A stretch of DNA of 64,000 bases from Glebionis coronaria. Its lineage: Eukaryota; Streptophyta; Magnoliopsida; Asterales; Asteraceae. The position numbers and the translations under genes were made by a program. Numbering within the stretch: the first letter of the stretch is position 1; every line of letters starts with the position of its first letter. Shown here piece by piece: positions 1-11,656 of the stretch. Under the pieces are notes generated by a model that saw nothing but the letters and a program-made list of their open reading frames with translations, ran no database searches and was not told where the DNA came from. The stretch spans positions 393,332,974-393,396,973 of the forward strand of contig CM046878.1 of the NCBI GenBank assembly GCA_025667525.1, written 5' to 3'.

Positions 1-2637
1 GAGGAAATCACTCTCTCCAAAAGGTGTTAAAGAGGGAGCAATTGAGGCCACGGTTTCAACATGGGGCATTTCCTCACTAGTACCCTTGCAAGCATCATGA
101 AAGTGTTCATCACACACCTCATCTAGCACATCAACTATGTTAATAGTCTCAAAAGGTTTAGACTCCTTAACCTCTTTCCTATCACAAACTTTCCCTAACT
201 TAAACACCACTTTCTCCTCCTCTACTCTCATAATTAGTTCTCCCTCCGCCACATCTATTAAAGTACGACCCGTTCTCAAAAACGGTCTACCAACAATCAA
301 AGGAACTCTAGGATCCATGTCATAATCAACCACTACAAAGTAGGCCGGAAATGTAAACTTATCCACACCTACAAAGACATCCTCCGCGATACCTACAGGG
401 TAAGCTATGGTTCAGTTGGCTAACTCAAGGGTCATCCTAGTGGGAGTGAGCTCGGGAAGAGAGAGTTTTTTCCAAACCGATAAAGGCATGAGGTTTATGC
501 TTGCCCCTATATCCGCCAAGGCCATGCAATTTTCCACACCGGGAAAATTACAAGGTATCAAGAAGCGCCCCGGATCTCCAAGTTTTGTTGGTAAGGTTTT
601 AAGTAGCACGGCGGAACAATTTTCATTAAGGGATGTGTTGGGCAAATCAACCAATTTTTCTTTGTTTGAGAGTAAATCCTTGAACATCTTAGCAAACTTT
701 GGCATATAAGCAAGAGCTTCCGCAAAGGATATGTTGATGTTGAGTTGCTTGAACATCCTTAAGAAATTTGAGACTTGGATGTCATCCTTGTTTAACTTGT
801 CCTTTTTAAACCTTAAAGGATATGGAAGAGTTGGTTTAGGTGTAGGTGTTGTAGTGGAAGATTTGTCTTTGATAGCTTCTTCATTGGGAGTTGTGGAAGG
901 TAGAGGAGAAGTAGGAATAGGTTGAGAAGGTGTGTTTGTTTGAATGGGAGCATTTTGAGGTGGTGAAGTAGATGTAGAAGGCTTTTCACATGTAGGAACA
1001 AAAGTGGGTGTAACAATAGGAGGTTTAGAAGGTGAAGGATCCTTTGTTGTCTTTCCACTTCTCGTTGTAATAGCATTGACATTTGCCCTTGGGTTTGTTT
1101 GTGTGTTTGATGGCAAAGCCCCTTGTTGTCTTTGATTAAAAAGCATCATAAACTTCTTATTTGTTTCTTCATGCATTTCTCTCATTCTTTTCTCATTAGC
1201 TTGTAACCTCCTTTCATTCTCTTGATTCATTTTGTGAAGAAGCTCAATTGTGTTATAATCATGTGGCACATTTCCTTGAAAACCTTGGGGTTGGAAAGGT
1301 GGAGGTTGATTGTAAAACCCTTGATTGTTACCTTGAAAGGTATTTCCTTGATTGTGAAAGGTATCTAGTGGTCTATAGTTATTCCCTTGGTAAGGTGGTC
1401 TTTGACCTTGATTCCTTTGTAACACTTGAGGGGGATTTTGTTGAAGTTGGGTGGGTGGTTGGGGTGGGAATCCCGGTGGAGTAAGGTAATTTTGGGACTT
1501 GTAAGAAAGGTTATTGGGATTGATATTTGGCTTGAAGTGTTCACGATGTTCCTCTTGGTAAGCATAACATTTCCCTTGATAACCTTGCACCTTATCACAT
1601 TGTTCATAGGAATGGGGACCTCCACAAGTCACACAAGAAAGATTAATGGCATGCACATCATTTGTGGAATGATTTCCCATAGAAAGCTTCATAAAGTCAT
1701 TCATCATTATTTCTTGCATTTTTTGAGTGTTTTGCATGAATGTTTGACTTTCCTTTTGAGCTTGAGTAAATGCTTGAATGCATGAAATGAGTTGAGTCTC
1801 CAATGGTTTAGAACTTCCTTCTTGAATGACATGGACTCTTTCATCAAATTGTGTGTTGGTTTGCACCATTGATTTGGTCTCAATAATATCCCAATCCTCT
1901 TGAATGGATTTAAGAAGAATATTACCTCCCGCGGAAGCATTGAGTGAGTCTTGGTGATGAGGTTTAAGGCCATTGTAGAAAGTATTGATTTGGTGAACTT
2001 CATCCAATCCATGGTTAGGGCATCTCCTCAATAACTCTCTAAACTCCTCCCAAGCATCACTAAAGGTTTGACTAGGTTTTTGTTGAAAGCCTATAATTAA
2101 GTTCCTCAAAGCCGTGGTCTTAGATGGGGGAAAGAACTTGTTCAAAAACTTAGTAGTGAAACCATCCCATGTGGTGATACTATCGGGTGGTTGTGTATCT
2201 AACCAATGCTTAGGCCGACCCTCTAGTGAAAATTGCACCAATATCAACTTAATGGCATCATGGGGAACTCCATTGTATTTAATGGTATTGCAAAGAGCAA
2301 GAAATCTCTTAAGGTGATCATGAGGATTATCATTCTTGTTTCCATAAAAAGGTGTGTTTGAAACCAAGTTAATCATAGCCGTTTTTATCTCAAATGAATT
2401 TGCGGGAATATCGGGTATCTTGATAGCATCGGCATATCCGTGAACATTGGATTGCAAACGTTCCATCAAAGAACGAGTATCAACTCCGGCCATGGCTTCG
2501 TGTTGTGGATGAATCAAAGCACGATTCTCGTGATCGGCTTGATGGACGGTGGTGTTCCTACTCTTTCTCTTTTTCTTCCTTTTCGGAGGAAGGGGTTGTA
2601 CACCAATCGGTATTTGTGCACGCCCACGAGTGAGCAT
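1..2637 (-). pseudogene. gag: Element A gag-protease polyprotein, one in-frame stop, runs off window
   Basis: The first ATG is at 2637; the frame also opens a little upstream without one. A Ty3/Gypsy capsid domain lies at about residues 90-240 ([28 protein letters not shown]), followed by a zinc knuckle of the Athila type (C-x2-C-x3-H-x4-[14 protein letters not shown]). A Q/N/P-rich linker leads to the aspartic protease region ([13 protein letters not shown]), where D-I-G replaces the usual D-[ST]-G. A TGA at 409-411 interrupts the frame where the related copy in element B has an arginine codon, consistent with CGA to TGA. Beyond it the same frame stays open to position 1 with clear homology to the B copy. 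So the gene is nearly intact apart from this one stop. Confidence in lineage is high; whether the element can still be translated by readthrough is unknown. Confidence 0.88.
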
Positions 2638-3393
2638 GCAACTCAATACGAGGAATGAGAGAGAAGATCTCGTGTGACTTTGAAGAGAAAAGGATTATCC
2701 CCTTCGAGTTTCAATATGAAATATCCACAAGAAAATAATAATATACGTATGTACTACTTGAGTGCAAGACCCCCAATGAAGCCTTCCTTCTTAGAATACT
2801 CACAAGTGAACGGGGGGTTAGGTGGCGCGAAGCACTTAAGTACCTATTGAACCTTAGATGGCATTTTATAGCACATCGCCTTTCTATTCACTTAATTGTT
2901 TGTATTCTTCGAATTGTTGCTTATTGGAAGTATTTATCTATTCTTACTTTATTTTGTTTGATCGATACACGTGTCAAGGACCGGAACGCCCCTCAACACG
3001 GTGTATTGCGTTGGCAATACTTATGGAGAATATGTGAATTGGTTGTTCTTATACGTATACGTATTTACTTATAATAATATATTGAAAATATTTTTGTATT
3101 TATGAGTTTTTAAGAGAAAATACTATATGTATATAAAAACCGAGAGAATCCAATAATATATATTTTTGGGTGCAATCTCTTAGGAAAAAGATTGCTTTTT
3201 GAATTTTTTAATTTGTTTGGTCAATTCTTTAGGAAAAGAATTGTTTTGTTAATTTTTTAGTTTTTATGTATTCTTATATTTTTGATTTTTTATATTGTTT
3301 TTGATTTATGATACGTAAAAATAACGTTCACTAGGTGAACGGATCCCAAAAGCCAATGAAAACCGTCAATCAATAGTCTCTCATAAAGTCAAA
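2638..3393 (-). other. Element A 5' leader, non-coding
   Basis: This stretch lies between the primer site and the gag ATG. I see no conserved protein in any frame. It is AT-rich, as is usual for Athila leaders, which are long. Confidence 0.6.
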
Positions 3394-3411
3394 GAACCAG
3401 CAGCGGCGCCA
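3394..3411 (-). other. Primer binding site of element A (tRNA-Asp-like)
   Basis: On the minus strand the site reads TGGCGCCGCTGC and then diverges. The intact version in element G reads TGGCGCCGCTGCCGGGGA, close to the complement of the 3' end of plant tRNA-Asp. It lies 2-8 nt from the LTR end, as expected for the start of minus-strand synthesis. Confidence 0.8.
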
Positions 3412-5590
3412 TTTGAAATGTGTATAGTTGAAGTTCGTTTTCTCAGTTCTTAACAAATTGAAAGTCCTAACAAGATCGAGTTTTTAATTGTTTTTGGTTG
3501 GTAAGGTATTTGGATATTCTATATCTAATTCAAACAAATCCTTGCTAAAATGAAAAATAAAGTCTACTTATACGTAAAACAAAGTGCACAAACCAAGTAT
3601 TTATTCAATTAAAATGCACAAATGTAAATTCTACAAAATTTAAAGGACTGAAATTGTAAATTCTATGAAAATTAAATGCCAAGAATATAAAGCCTAAAAG
3701 TCTAGGGACTATTATTGCAAAAACAGTTAACCAAATGGACTAAATGTGAAAATATATCTAACAATGTAACTAACTTTAACAAATTTTGAAAACTGACTAA
3801 CTACTTTTCAACAAACTTGAAAATATAAGGACTTAACTTTTGCAAAACCAAATTAAGTGGGATTTTAGCCTGAAATAGAAACTGTTTAACAAACAAAGGA
3901 CTAAAATGCAATTTCCAAAAGTTTTAAAGCAAAAACGGGTTAGTGAACAAAATAAGCTCGTTTGAGTTCGTTTCTTAACCAAATAAGCTCAAACCAGTTC
4001 TAAAAGACTTAAAATTGAAATTAAGCTATACTTGCAAAAGGAAATAAGCTGAAACTTCCTAAAACTCTATTAAGCAATTCCTAATAAGCTCAAAATAAGC
4101 TATCTAATAAGCTAAACATTCACAACTTGATTTTAATGAAGAAACTTGTTAATCAACTCACAAGAAGAATGGGAAATCTTGTTTCAAAGAAAATGATCCA
4201 TTAATAAGCTCTAAAACTGAAAATACGCTAAAATGAGCTTATGTTGACTTTTATTGACCAAAAATCCAAAAATCTGAAAACTTCAAAACTTAACCAGGAA
4301 CACTTTTTGAAGTGATTTGTGAAAGAAAATAAGCAAGTTTCTGAAGTGGAAAAGCTGGAATGGTAATCAGAAAAGCTATTTATCACAGGGAATTGAATTT
4401 GCTCAAAGGCTTAAACAAATGCTTATTCCTAGCTCATTACTGGATACTGTAGAATTTCCTATTAACAGCTTAAACTACATATGTTGTGTGAGGACTAGAA
4501 ACAAATTTCAATAAAATCCATCAAGTAACAAAGAAATGGCAATGGATTGAAAATCAAGACTTTTCTAAAATCTAGTTTATCAAAGCTGACCCAAACTTTT
4601 TATGATGCCAATTGCCTTTTTGACTAAAGAATTGACCTGAAAACTTTGTAAACTAACTTGCTATGACTTTCTGACTGAAATTGGACTAGATTTAACCAAC
4701 TACTAACACTTGAACACTAATGATTACTTACTCCCAAACACAAGTTTAACTGAAATTTCAAAACTTTTATAAAGGTAAGTTGAGTTAAAAGCCACAATGA
4801 TCTAAGACAGATATCAAACTAAGTGTAATTACTGAAATGTAATGCATAAGAACCAATTTTAAGCTATGAAGCAGTTTTATACTCTAAATGGACTATTAAG
4901 CTAATATGACTGAAATTAAGCAACTAGTAATGAGAATTAAGCTAACGACAGAGTGATATACTATAAATGAGCTACTCAAATCTCAACATCTACTCAAAAA
5001 AACACACTTGATCATACATCAAACAAGGTTACACTAGTATTGAGCATGCCTGCTTCATTTGAGTGGAACAAAAATACAGAAAACTAATACCTTTAAGCTA
5101 AGGCCTCCTTTGGGGAGTAGAGTAGCGCTGAGCTATCTAACTAGTGCTAAACCACCACCTTAGCACTAGTAACTACTAATCAACAACCAATCTAAAGCTA
5201 ATCAACCCTTAAACGCCATTAATGATTAGAAAACCTTCAATGTTTGAAATTGGATGATCAGAACTAAGAACTCAGCTACAGGATGAACTCAATAGCAACA
5301 ATCTTCAACAAGCTTCTAATGATCACTCATGATCATTAGAAACATAGCAATAATCAATGGAGAATGAACAGTAGGTAAGCAATGAAAGAATTGGAGGGAA
5401 ATTTGAATTTTCTTGATTATGAGTGAAAAGTGGTTACAAAGTTTGTTATAACTACCTAACAGACTCTTAAAAGGTTGTCAAGCTTTTGAGAGTTGTTAAC
5501 TACAACTGCTAACAAAATTGAGAGAGAGAACTAAAATCTAGTGTGTGTGTTTTCACACTAGCTAACTATGCACAAATGAGAGCCTACATC

Positions 5591-5601
5591 CCTATTTATA
5601 G
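5591..5601 (-). promoter_or_regulatory. TATA box in LTR of element A
   Basis: CTATAAATAGG on the minus strand, about 940 nt inside the LTR from its U3 end. This is a plausible core promoter for the element's genomic RNA. Confidence 0.5.
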
Positions 5602-6517
5602 AATGAGAAAGTGAAGTAATTGGGGAGAGTGACGTATCCAATCCAATCATTTAGCTCCACGTGTCAAAATTCTACTAATTGATATTTGGAGGTGAAGAAC
5701 TCAATTGGGGATTTTTGATTGAGTTGTTATCAGCTTAATTGAGTTGTTGGGATGAATTCGTCTCTTGATTTTGATCAACTTTGATGTTTATAACTCTTTC
5801 GGAAATGCACTCTAGCTCATTCCCGTTCCTGGCAATTTTTTGTTTGAAGAAGATGACACGTGGCAGACTGTGGTTGGTCTTCATTAGCTCACACGGATTG
5901 CTATCCAAATTGGATAAAAGAATTATTGAGTGGCGTAATATTATTGGTGGAGAACTGGTGAGTGGAGGACACTGTTGGGATTTGATTATTTATTGCTGGC
6001 GGCTGTGAGTGGCCAGGTGTCAATGATTTGGCAATCCTGGTGAACCCTTTCTTGCATTCTGATTGGTTGTTTACTCCTTCACACGGATCAAGCACAAACT
6101 ATCTTCCAAAAATGGCAGAAATGGTCCTTGTACTTGGCAGTTTTGTGTCTTGAGCTAAAATCTTCATTTCTTTGGCATAAATGGTCCTTCAACTTGCATT
6201 CTTGCTTGATTTGACCCTTTGACTTGGTTGACTGAAGAGTTGACCATGTTTGACTCTCATCTTGACTTGCCAATTTTACACTTTTGGTCCTTCATCTTTG
6301 GAATGTTGTCAAGATAGGTCCTTTGTCTTCAAAGTCTTGTCACTCTTGATCCTTCTTTGTCTTTTTCATCCAATAAGCTTGATTTTCTTCTTGTTTACTT
6401 GAAATTGTATCCTTCTTACCTATTTGATCACAAACAAAGAACATACCACATAATACTGCTTTTATAGCACAAAAGTTAGGTAATTTCCTTGTGTTTTAGG
6501 GTGTTGTGTTGATTAAT

Positions 6518-6541
6518 TGATATGAGTTTTTGCTCATATCA
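6518..6541. repeat. Terminal palindrome at U3 end of LTR A
   Basis: Perfect 9-bp arms TGATATGAG (6518-6526) and CTCATATCA (6533-6541) are separated by 6 nt. The outer edge coincides with the LTR terminus. The same arms occur at the start of LTR G, and palindromes with other sequences sit at the same place in LTR J and LTR B. Confidence 0.85.
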
Positions 6542-7302
6542 ATAAACAACTCTCTAGGATCAATTATAGGAACTTGCGAAAAGTTCTTGTTCTTAACCCG
6601 TGAGAGTTAAGACTTTCGCGTTTTAAAGCTCCCTATATAAAAGCCTAGCAAAACTTGACTTAAACACGTTAAGGATACTAGCTAGAGTAAACTTAGATAA
6701 GTAAACTCGGGTTGAGTCAAAATATTCATGACTTTGAAAAATTTAAAACTACTTTATTGCAAATTTATTCTAGCAAAGAAAGTAAATAACGATAACAAAG
6801 GAAAACTACAAGGCCAAAATAGATTAAAATTTTTGAAAAATGTCGAAAAATCAATTTTTCTGGTTAAAATGAGGGCAAATTCATGGAAAAGACCACTTAC
6901 TTCGGTAGAAGTCCCCCCTACACTTGATATAAACATTGTCCTCAATGTTTAAGCATGTGGGAATAAACTCCCCTACACTTAGGACATTGTGCACTTTGTT
7001 TAAGTCTTGCTAAGGAAAGGACAACTAAAGTGAATTCAATGTGAACATATAAGATATGAAATATTGAATCACGACAGTTTAGGATAGAACCCGGAAGACG
7101 GGAACACGGAATCACGGTTCGTCAAAAGTCATCGAGGTGCTCTTTGAAGCTTGAATCCCTGCACAAAATAAGAAACAAGACAACCAACACATATGGAGCT
7201 CCCCCTACACTTATTATGAAAGCAGTAAAGGATAGATCACGGGTTGCCTCCCGAGAAGCGCTTGTTTTTTATAACCGAGTCACGAGCCTGACTTGACCCA
7301 AA
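6542..7302 (-). other. Element B 3' non-coding region with polypurine-like tracts
   Basis: Downstream of the integrase stop I find no coding homology. Three purine-rich tracts occur on the minus strand near 7200, 6975 and 6915, each with the core AAGTGTAGGGG or similar. Athila-type elements commonly have such tracts after pol, and one may have served as plus-strand primer or be a duplicate of it. Confidence 0.6.
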
Positions 7303-8391
7303 CTAGTTCATGGGGAACGTAGGGAGGGATGGAATCATCTCGTGAGAGATGTCCTCACCAAAGTACAACTTCACGCTCTGGCCATTCACCTTAAAATTGG
7401 GCCCATTTGGCTGAGAAGGCTCAATGGTGCCATATGGGAAGACTTTAGCGACGGTGAATGGACCAGACCAGCGGCTCTTTAACTTGCCTGAGAAGATCTT
7501 CAACCGAGAGTTAAAAAGTAAGACTTGATCACCAACGTGGAACTCTCGGTTCTTAATTCTTGCATCGTGGATGATTTTGGTCTTCTCTTTGTAGATCAAT
7601 GAGTTCTCGTAAGCTTCATTCCTTAGTTCATTTAGCTCGTTAAGTTGAATCTTCCGAAGATCACCGGCTTTGTTGATGTCGAAGTTAGCCCACTTCAAGG
7701 CCCAGTACGCCTTGTGTTCCAGCTCGATAGGGAGGTGGCATGCTTTCCTGTACACAAGACGATAAGGTGTACAACCAATCGGGGTCTTATATGCGGTACG
7801 GAAATCCCACAGAGCATCATCTAACTTATCGGCCCACGTGGCACGATGCTCTCCCACAGTACGTTCTAGAATTCGCTTCAATCCACGGTTGGAAATCTCG
7901 GCTTGCCCATTGGTTTGGGGATGATAGGCGGTGGAAAGACGGTGATTGACACCATACTTAGCCATGACTCTTATAAATTGATCATTGCAAAAATGAGTCC
8001 CGCGGTCACTGATTATAGCACGAGGAACACCGAATCGAGCAAAAAGCTGCTTCAAAAAGTTCACAACCACCCTCGCATCGTTCGTAGGGAGAGCTTTTTC
8101 TTCAACCCATTTGGATACGTAGTCAACGGCTACGAGGATGTACTTGTTCCCTTTGGATGATGGAAATGGCCCCATAAAGTCGATACCCCATACGTCAAAG
8201 ATTTCACATTCTTGTATAAAATTTTGAGGCATCTCATCTTTATGTGTGATCTTGCCTTGTCGTTGGCAAGCATCACAATGCTTAACCATTTCGTGAGCGT
8301 CACGATAAATGGTGGGCCAATAGAATCCAGAGTCAAACACTTTCTTGGCGGTGTAGTTGGGACCAAAGTGACCACCGGTGGGTCCTTTGTG
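7303..8391 (-). pseudogene. pol: Element B integrase (core and C-terminal part)
   Basis: Ty3/Gypsy integrase that would insert the cDNA into the genome. The visible order is the second half of the zinc-binding motif ([10 protein letters not shown]), then the DDE core with D in GIDFMGPF, D in [10 protein letters not shown] and E in GQAEISNRG, all three residues present. A C-terminal DNA-binding part ([11 protein letters not shown]) follows. The frame is open from 8391 to the stop at 7303. Just upstream, a TGA at 8392-8394 separates it from the N-terminal zinc finger. Being mostly intact in the core, it looks like a relatively late break, but the whole pol has other lesions. Confidence 0.88.
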
Positions 8392-8619
8392 TCAAGCCTC
8401 AAGAATGTCTAAAGCTGCTGGTCCGTCAACACATCAGCGAATAATCAAATCAGCGTATTGTTTGAAGAGAAAAGGGTCATCCCAAAAGTAAGTCTTAACA
8501 TCGTTTAAGAACTTTTTCTTTTGTTGGGATGTTAACCCTTTGATGAGAACACCACCTGTTAAGTAGTTTGCAAATGTCCGCAAACCACGGGGTGTCATCA
8601 AGATTGGAATGAATAGACA
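8392..8619 (-). pseudogene. pol: Element B RNase H-integrase junction, broken
   Basis: Translated piecewise, this stretch still shows the conserved integrase N-terminal region ([16 protein letters not shown], then GPTGGHFG). Two stop codons, one in the usual I-I-R-R-C-V context and one at 8392-8394, plus at least one frameshift near 8570, disrupt it. The former CGA or similar codons are now TGA. Confidence 0.7.
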
Positions 8620-9357
8620 TTAAGGTCTCAAGGGGAAAAAGTCATTGATCTCTTGATTCGGATGATTCCCTTGATAAGGATCCTCAAGTCTACTCAGATG
8701 ATCCACTGCTAGGTTTTCGGCTCCCTTTTTGTCACGAAGTTCAATGTTAAATTCTTGAAGGAGAAAAACCCAACGAAGAAGTCTTGGCTTAGAATCTTGC
8801 TTAGCCATCAAGTATTTCAACGCGGAATGGTCCGTGTATACAATGGTGGTGGATAAAACAAGATAGGGGCGAAATTTTTCAAAAGCATAGACAACAGCTA
8901 GAAGCTCTTTTTCGGTTGTCGTATAATGCAATTGAGCCCCCGTCATTGTCTTGCTAGCATAATAGATTGGTTGGAAGTGTTTATTTACTCTTTGGCCCAA
9001 AACCGCTCCAATGGCAAAATCGCTAGCATCACACATCAATTCGAAAGGTAGCTCCAAATTAGGGGTGACTAAGACCGGTGCCTTAGTGAACTTATCCTTA
9101 AGAAGGTTGAATGATTCAATACACTCTTTGGAAAAGATAAAAGGAGTATCTTTTTCCAAGAGGTGGGTCATCGGGCGAGCGATTTTAGAAAAATCCTGAA
9201 TGAAACGACGATAGAAGCCCGCATGACCCAGAAAACTTCTCACACCCTTCACGGTTGAAGGTGGAGGTAATTTGGCTATGACATCCACTTTAGCACGGTC
9301 CACTTCAAGACCGGCTTTAGAGATTTTATGTCCCAGCACGATGCCTTCTTTTACCAT
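8620..9357 (-). pseudogene. pol: Element B RNase H domain with end of RT
   Basis: The frame begins with the RT thumb ([29 protein letters not shown]) and continues into Ty3/Gypsy RNase H ([48 protein letters not shown]). The catalytic acidic residues D (CDASD), E (TEKE) and D (YTDHS) are visible. It is separated from the RT palm by a frameshift near 9380 and ends prematurely at 8620. Confidence 0.87.
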
Positions 9358-10088
9358 AAAATGGCATTTTTCCCAATCAGAACAAGGCGAGTGTCTTCAC
9401 ACCGCTTAAGCATGCGTTCCAAATTGGCAAGGCAAGTAGAGAAGGAATCACCATACACCGAGAAATCATCCATGAAGACTTCCATAGTTTCTTCAACCAT
9501 GTCATGGAAGATAGCCATCATACACCTTTGGAATGTCCCTGGAGCATTGCATAAGCCAAAAGGCATTCTTTTATAAGCAAATGTGCCGTAGGGACAAGTG
9601 AATGTGGTTTTCTCTTGTTCTTTAGGGTCGATGGGTATTTGAAAGTAACCCGAGAAATCGTCTAAGAAGCAGTAATAATCATTACCCACTAGACGTTCAA
9701 GCATTTGGTCCATGAAAGGAAGGGGAAAATGATCCTTTCTCGTAGCATCATTGAGTTTGCGATAGTCTATACAAACTCTCCACCCTGTAACGAGACGAGT
9801 GGGAATCAGCTCGTTGTTTTCATTGGGAACAACGGTGATTCCGCCTTTCTTAGGCACACAATGGACTGGACTAACCCATGGGGAATCCGAGATAGGATAG
9901 ATCATGCTTGCATCAAGAAGTTTGATAACCTCTTTTTTGATAACGTCATGGATCTTGGCCCTTCTTTGGCTTTGAATAGTGGGCTTAAAGTCGTCCTCCA
10001 TGAGAATTTTATGTGTGCAAAAGTGAGGATCAATTCCGCGAATATCGGAGATTTTCCAAGCAATCGCTTTATTATGATTCTTCAGCAC
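9351..10088 (-). pseudogene. pol: Element B reverse transcriptase (fingers and palm)
   Basis: Ty3/Gypsy RT that would copy the element RNA into DNA. Motifs run in order: SPWVSPVHCVPKKGG, CIDYRKLNDATRKDHFPLP, the first catalytic aspartate in FLDDFSGYFQIPI, MPFGLCNAPGTFQRCM, and the F-M-D-D catalytic box followed by FSVYGDSF. All key aspartates remain. A one-base loss near 9380 shifts the frame before the thumb. The upstream link to the protease is broken near 10100. Confidence 0.9.
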
Positions 10089-10117
10089 GGCGATAAGTCA
10101 GGATTTTTCTTCTTCTT

Positions 10118-10393
10118 TCAAAACTTTGCGATGATGACTGGTAACTTCTTGTTGTCTTTAAGGAAAACGTACTCGAGATGAGACGGAAGATCCTTAAGCT
10201 CTAAATCCGGAGGATTTTTGATGGACGGCGTAGTCAACTTCGAATCATCGGTAGAGATAGCCTTAGGAGACTGTGGGGAAATATGGTCCTCATTGAGAAG
10301 TTTCTCAATGGTACGAATTTCTTCATCCCAATTGGAAGGAGAATCGTCATATTGCAAATCCACATCTCCCAAAGTTGCTTCAAAATCTTTCAA
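10118..10393 (-). pseudogene. pol: Element B protease-RT linker
   Basis: A 91-codon stretch with the linker typical of Athila polyproteins (DFEATLGDVDLQ, ELKDLPSHLEYVFL). It is in a different frame from the protease above it and from RT below it, with indels near 10100 and 10391. It has no catalytic motif of its own. Confidence 0.7.
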
Positions 10394-11655
10394 GAGGAAA
10401 TCACTTTCTCCAATGGAGTTAATGACGGAGCGATTGAGGCAACGATCTCAACATTGGGTAGAGAAGAAAGATTACTTTTGTAAGCATCATTAAAGTGTTC
10501 TTCACAAGCCTCATCGAGAACATCAATAGCATTAACACTCTCATATGAATAAGGCTGCTTAGAAATCTTACCCATGTTGAAGACATTTTTATCATCACCA
10601 ACTCTCATGATTATTTCGCCTGCGGCTACATCAATGAGAGTGCAACCGGTCCTCAAGAAGGGACGTCCAACGATTAATGGAACACGAGGATCCATCTCGT
10701 AGTCAAAAACAACAAAATCCGCCGGGAAGGTGAATTTGTCAACGCCAACGAAGACGTCTTCGGCTATTCCCACCGGATAAGCAACCGTACGGTTAGCTAA
10801 GTCCAAAGTCATTTTGGTGGGGACTAGCTCGGGGAGAGATAATTGCTTCCAAACACTTAAAGGCATTAAGTTTATACTAGCGCCTAGATCGGCTAGGGCC
10901 ATGCAATTCTCTACTCCCGGGAAGTTGCAAGGAATCAAGAAGCGACCCGGATCACCAAGTTTGGTGGGCAATTTCCTTAAGAGAACCACGGAGCAATTCT
11001 CGTTAATTTGGGTATTAGCAATATCAAGAAGCTTTTCCTTGTCACTAAGAAGAACTTTAAACATCTTCGCATATTTAGGCATGTGAGCGAGAGCCTCGAC
11101 AAAGGAGATGTTAAAATTCAATTGTGTAAACATTTTAAGAAAGTTTAAAACTTGAATATCATCCTTGCTCTTTTGCTTCTCTTTCCTCAACCTTGAAGGA
11201 TAAGGTATATCGGATGAAGAAGAAGGCTTTAGAGGAATAAGATCACTCACAACCGCGGGTGGTGGGGGAATGGGGTAAGATAGTAAAGGAGGTGAAGAAA
11301 GTTGTTCTTTTTCCTTGTTCACAATCACGGGTGGAGGTGTAGGAAGCTCGGGTTCTGTATAACCTTTTCCACTACGAGTGGTGATTGCTTTCATCTCCCC
11401 TCGTGGATTAGCAACGGTGTTACTCGGAAGAGTACCCGAAGAAGAGAGTTGATTACCTTGGAAAAGCGAACCGATCATATCACGTATATTATCCGCTTGA
11501 GTGCTGAAAGAGTCTCTCATGTCTGCGCGAATATCATTGCTTTGTTTCGCCATGTCATTCCTTAGCTCGGCTCGAATATCGCTCCCTTGTTTCGCCATGT
11601 CTCCCTTCAAGTTGATGAATTGACTCTGAAGATCGTTACCATCTCTCTATTAGTC
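10390..11655 (-). pseudogene. gag: Element B gag C-terminal part and aspartic protease
   Basis: The open stretch starts within gag. An in-frame repeat of about 14 residues (MAKQ-x-x-DIRA, twice) is followed by a proline-rich linker, then the protease at about residues 236-330 counted from 11610. There D-L-G ([13 protein letters not shown]) takes the place of D-[ST]-G, and the flap/dimer region ends in VPLIVGRPFLRTG. It is closely related to the protease of element A, which carries a stop where this copy has an arginine (the codon after DLAN). A frameshift between 11611 and 11656 splits it from the capsid part. Confidence 0.86.
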
Positions 11656-11656
11656 C

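Larger units (their letters stand above)
1..6541 (-). mobile_element. Element A: Athila-type Ty3/Gypsy retrotransposon, 5' part
   Basis: Read on the minus strand, this stretch has the order 5' LTR (3419-6541), tRNA primer site (3394-3411), leader, then gag-protease running off the left edge. The gag sequence, the primer site beginning TGGCGCCGCTGC and the ~3.1 kb LTR fit the Athila lineage. The pol genes and 3' LTR lie outside the window. Its right end abuts the 3' non-coding part of element B, in the same orientation, which suggests that A inserted into B. The 5 bases after the LTR are ATAAA; the matching target duplication would lie left of the window. Confidence 0.85.
3419..6541 (-). repeat. 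5' LTR of element A (~3.1 kb)
   Basis: The right boundary is the TGATATGAG / CTCATATCA palindrome at 6518-6541, which gives the minus-strand start TGATATGAG. The left boundary is a TG at 3419 (or 3414) next to the primer site. Length and layout match the LTR of element G (about 3.11 kb after removing the nested element). The LTR carries many copies of AATAAGCT-like words around 3945-4235. No partner LTR is in the window. The several ORF-like stretches inside have no recognisable homology. Confidence 0.82.

Noticed and set aside
2847..3074. 75-codon ORF in the leader of element A
   Set aside because: Antisense to the element and without homology.
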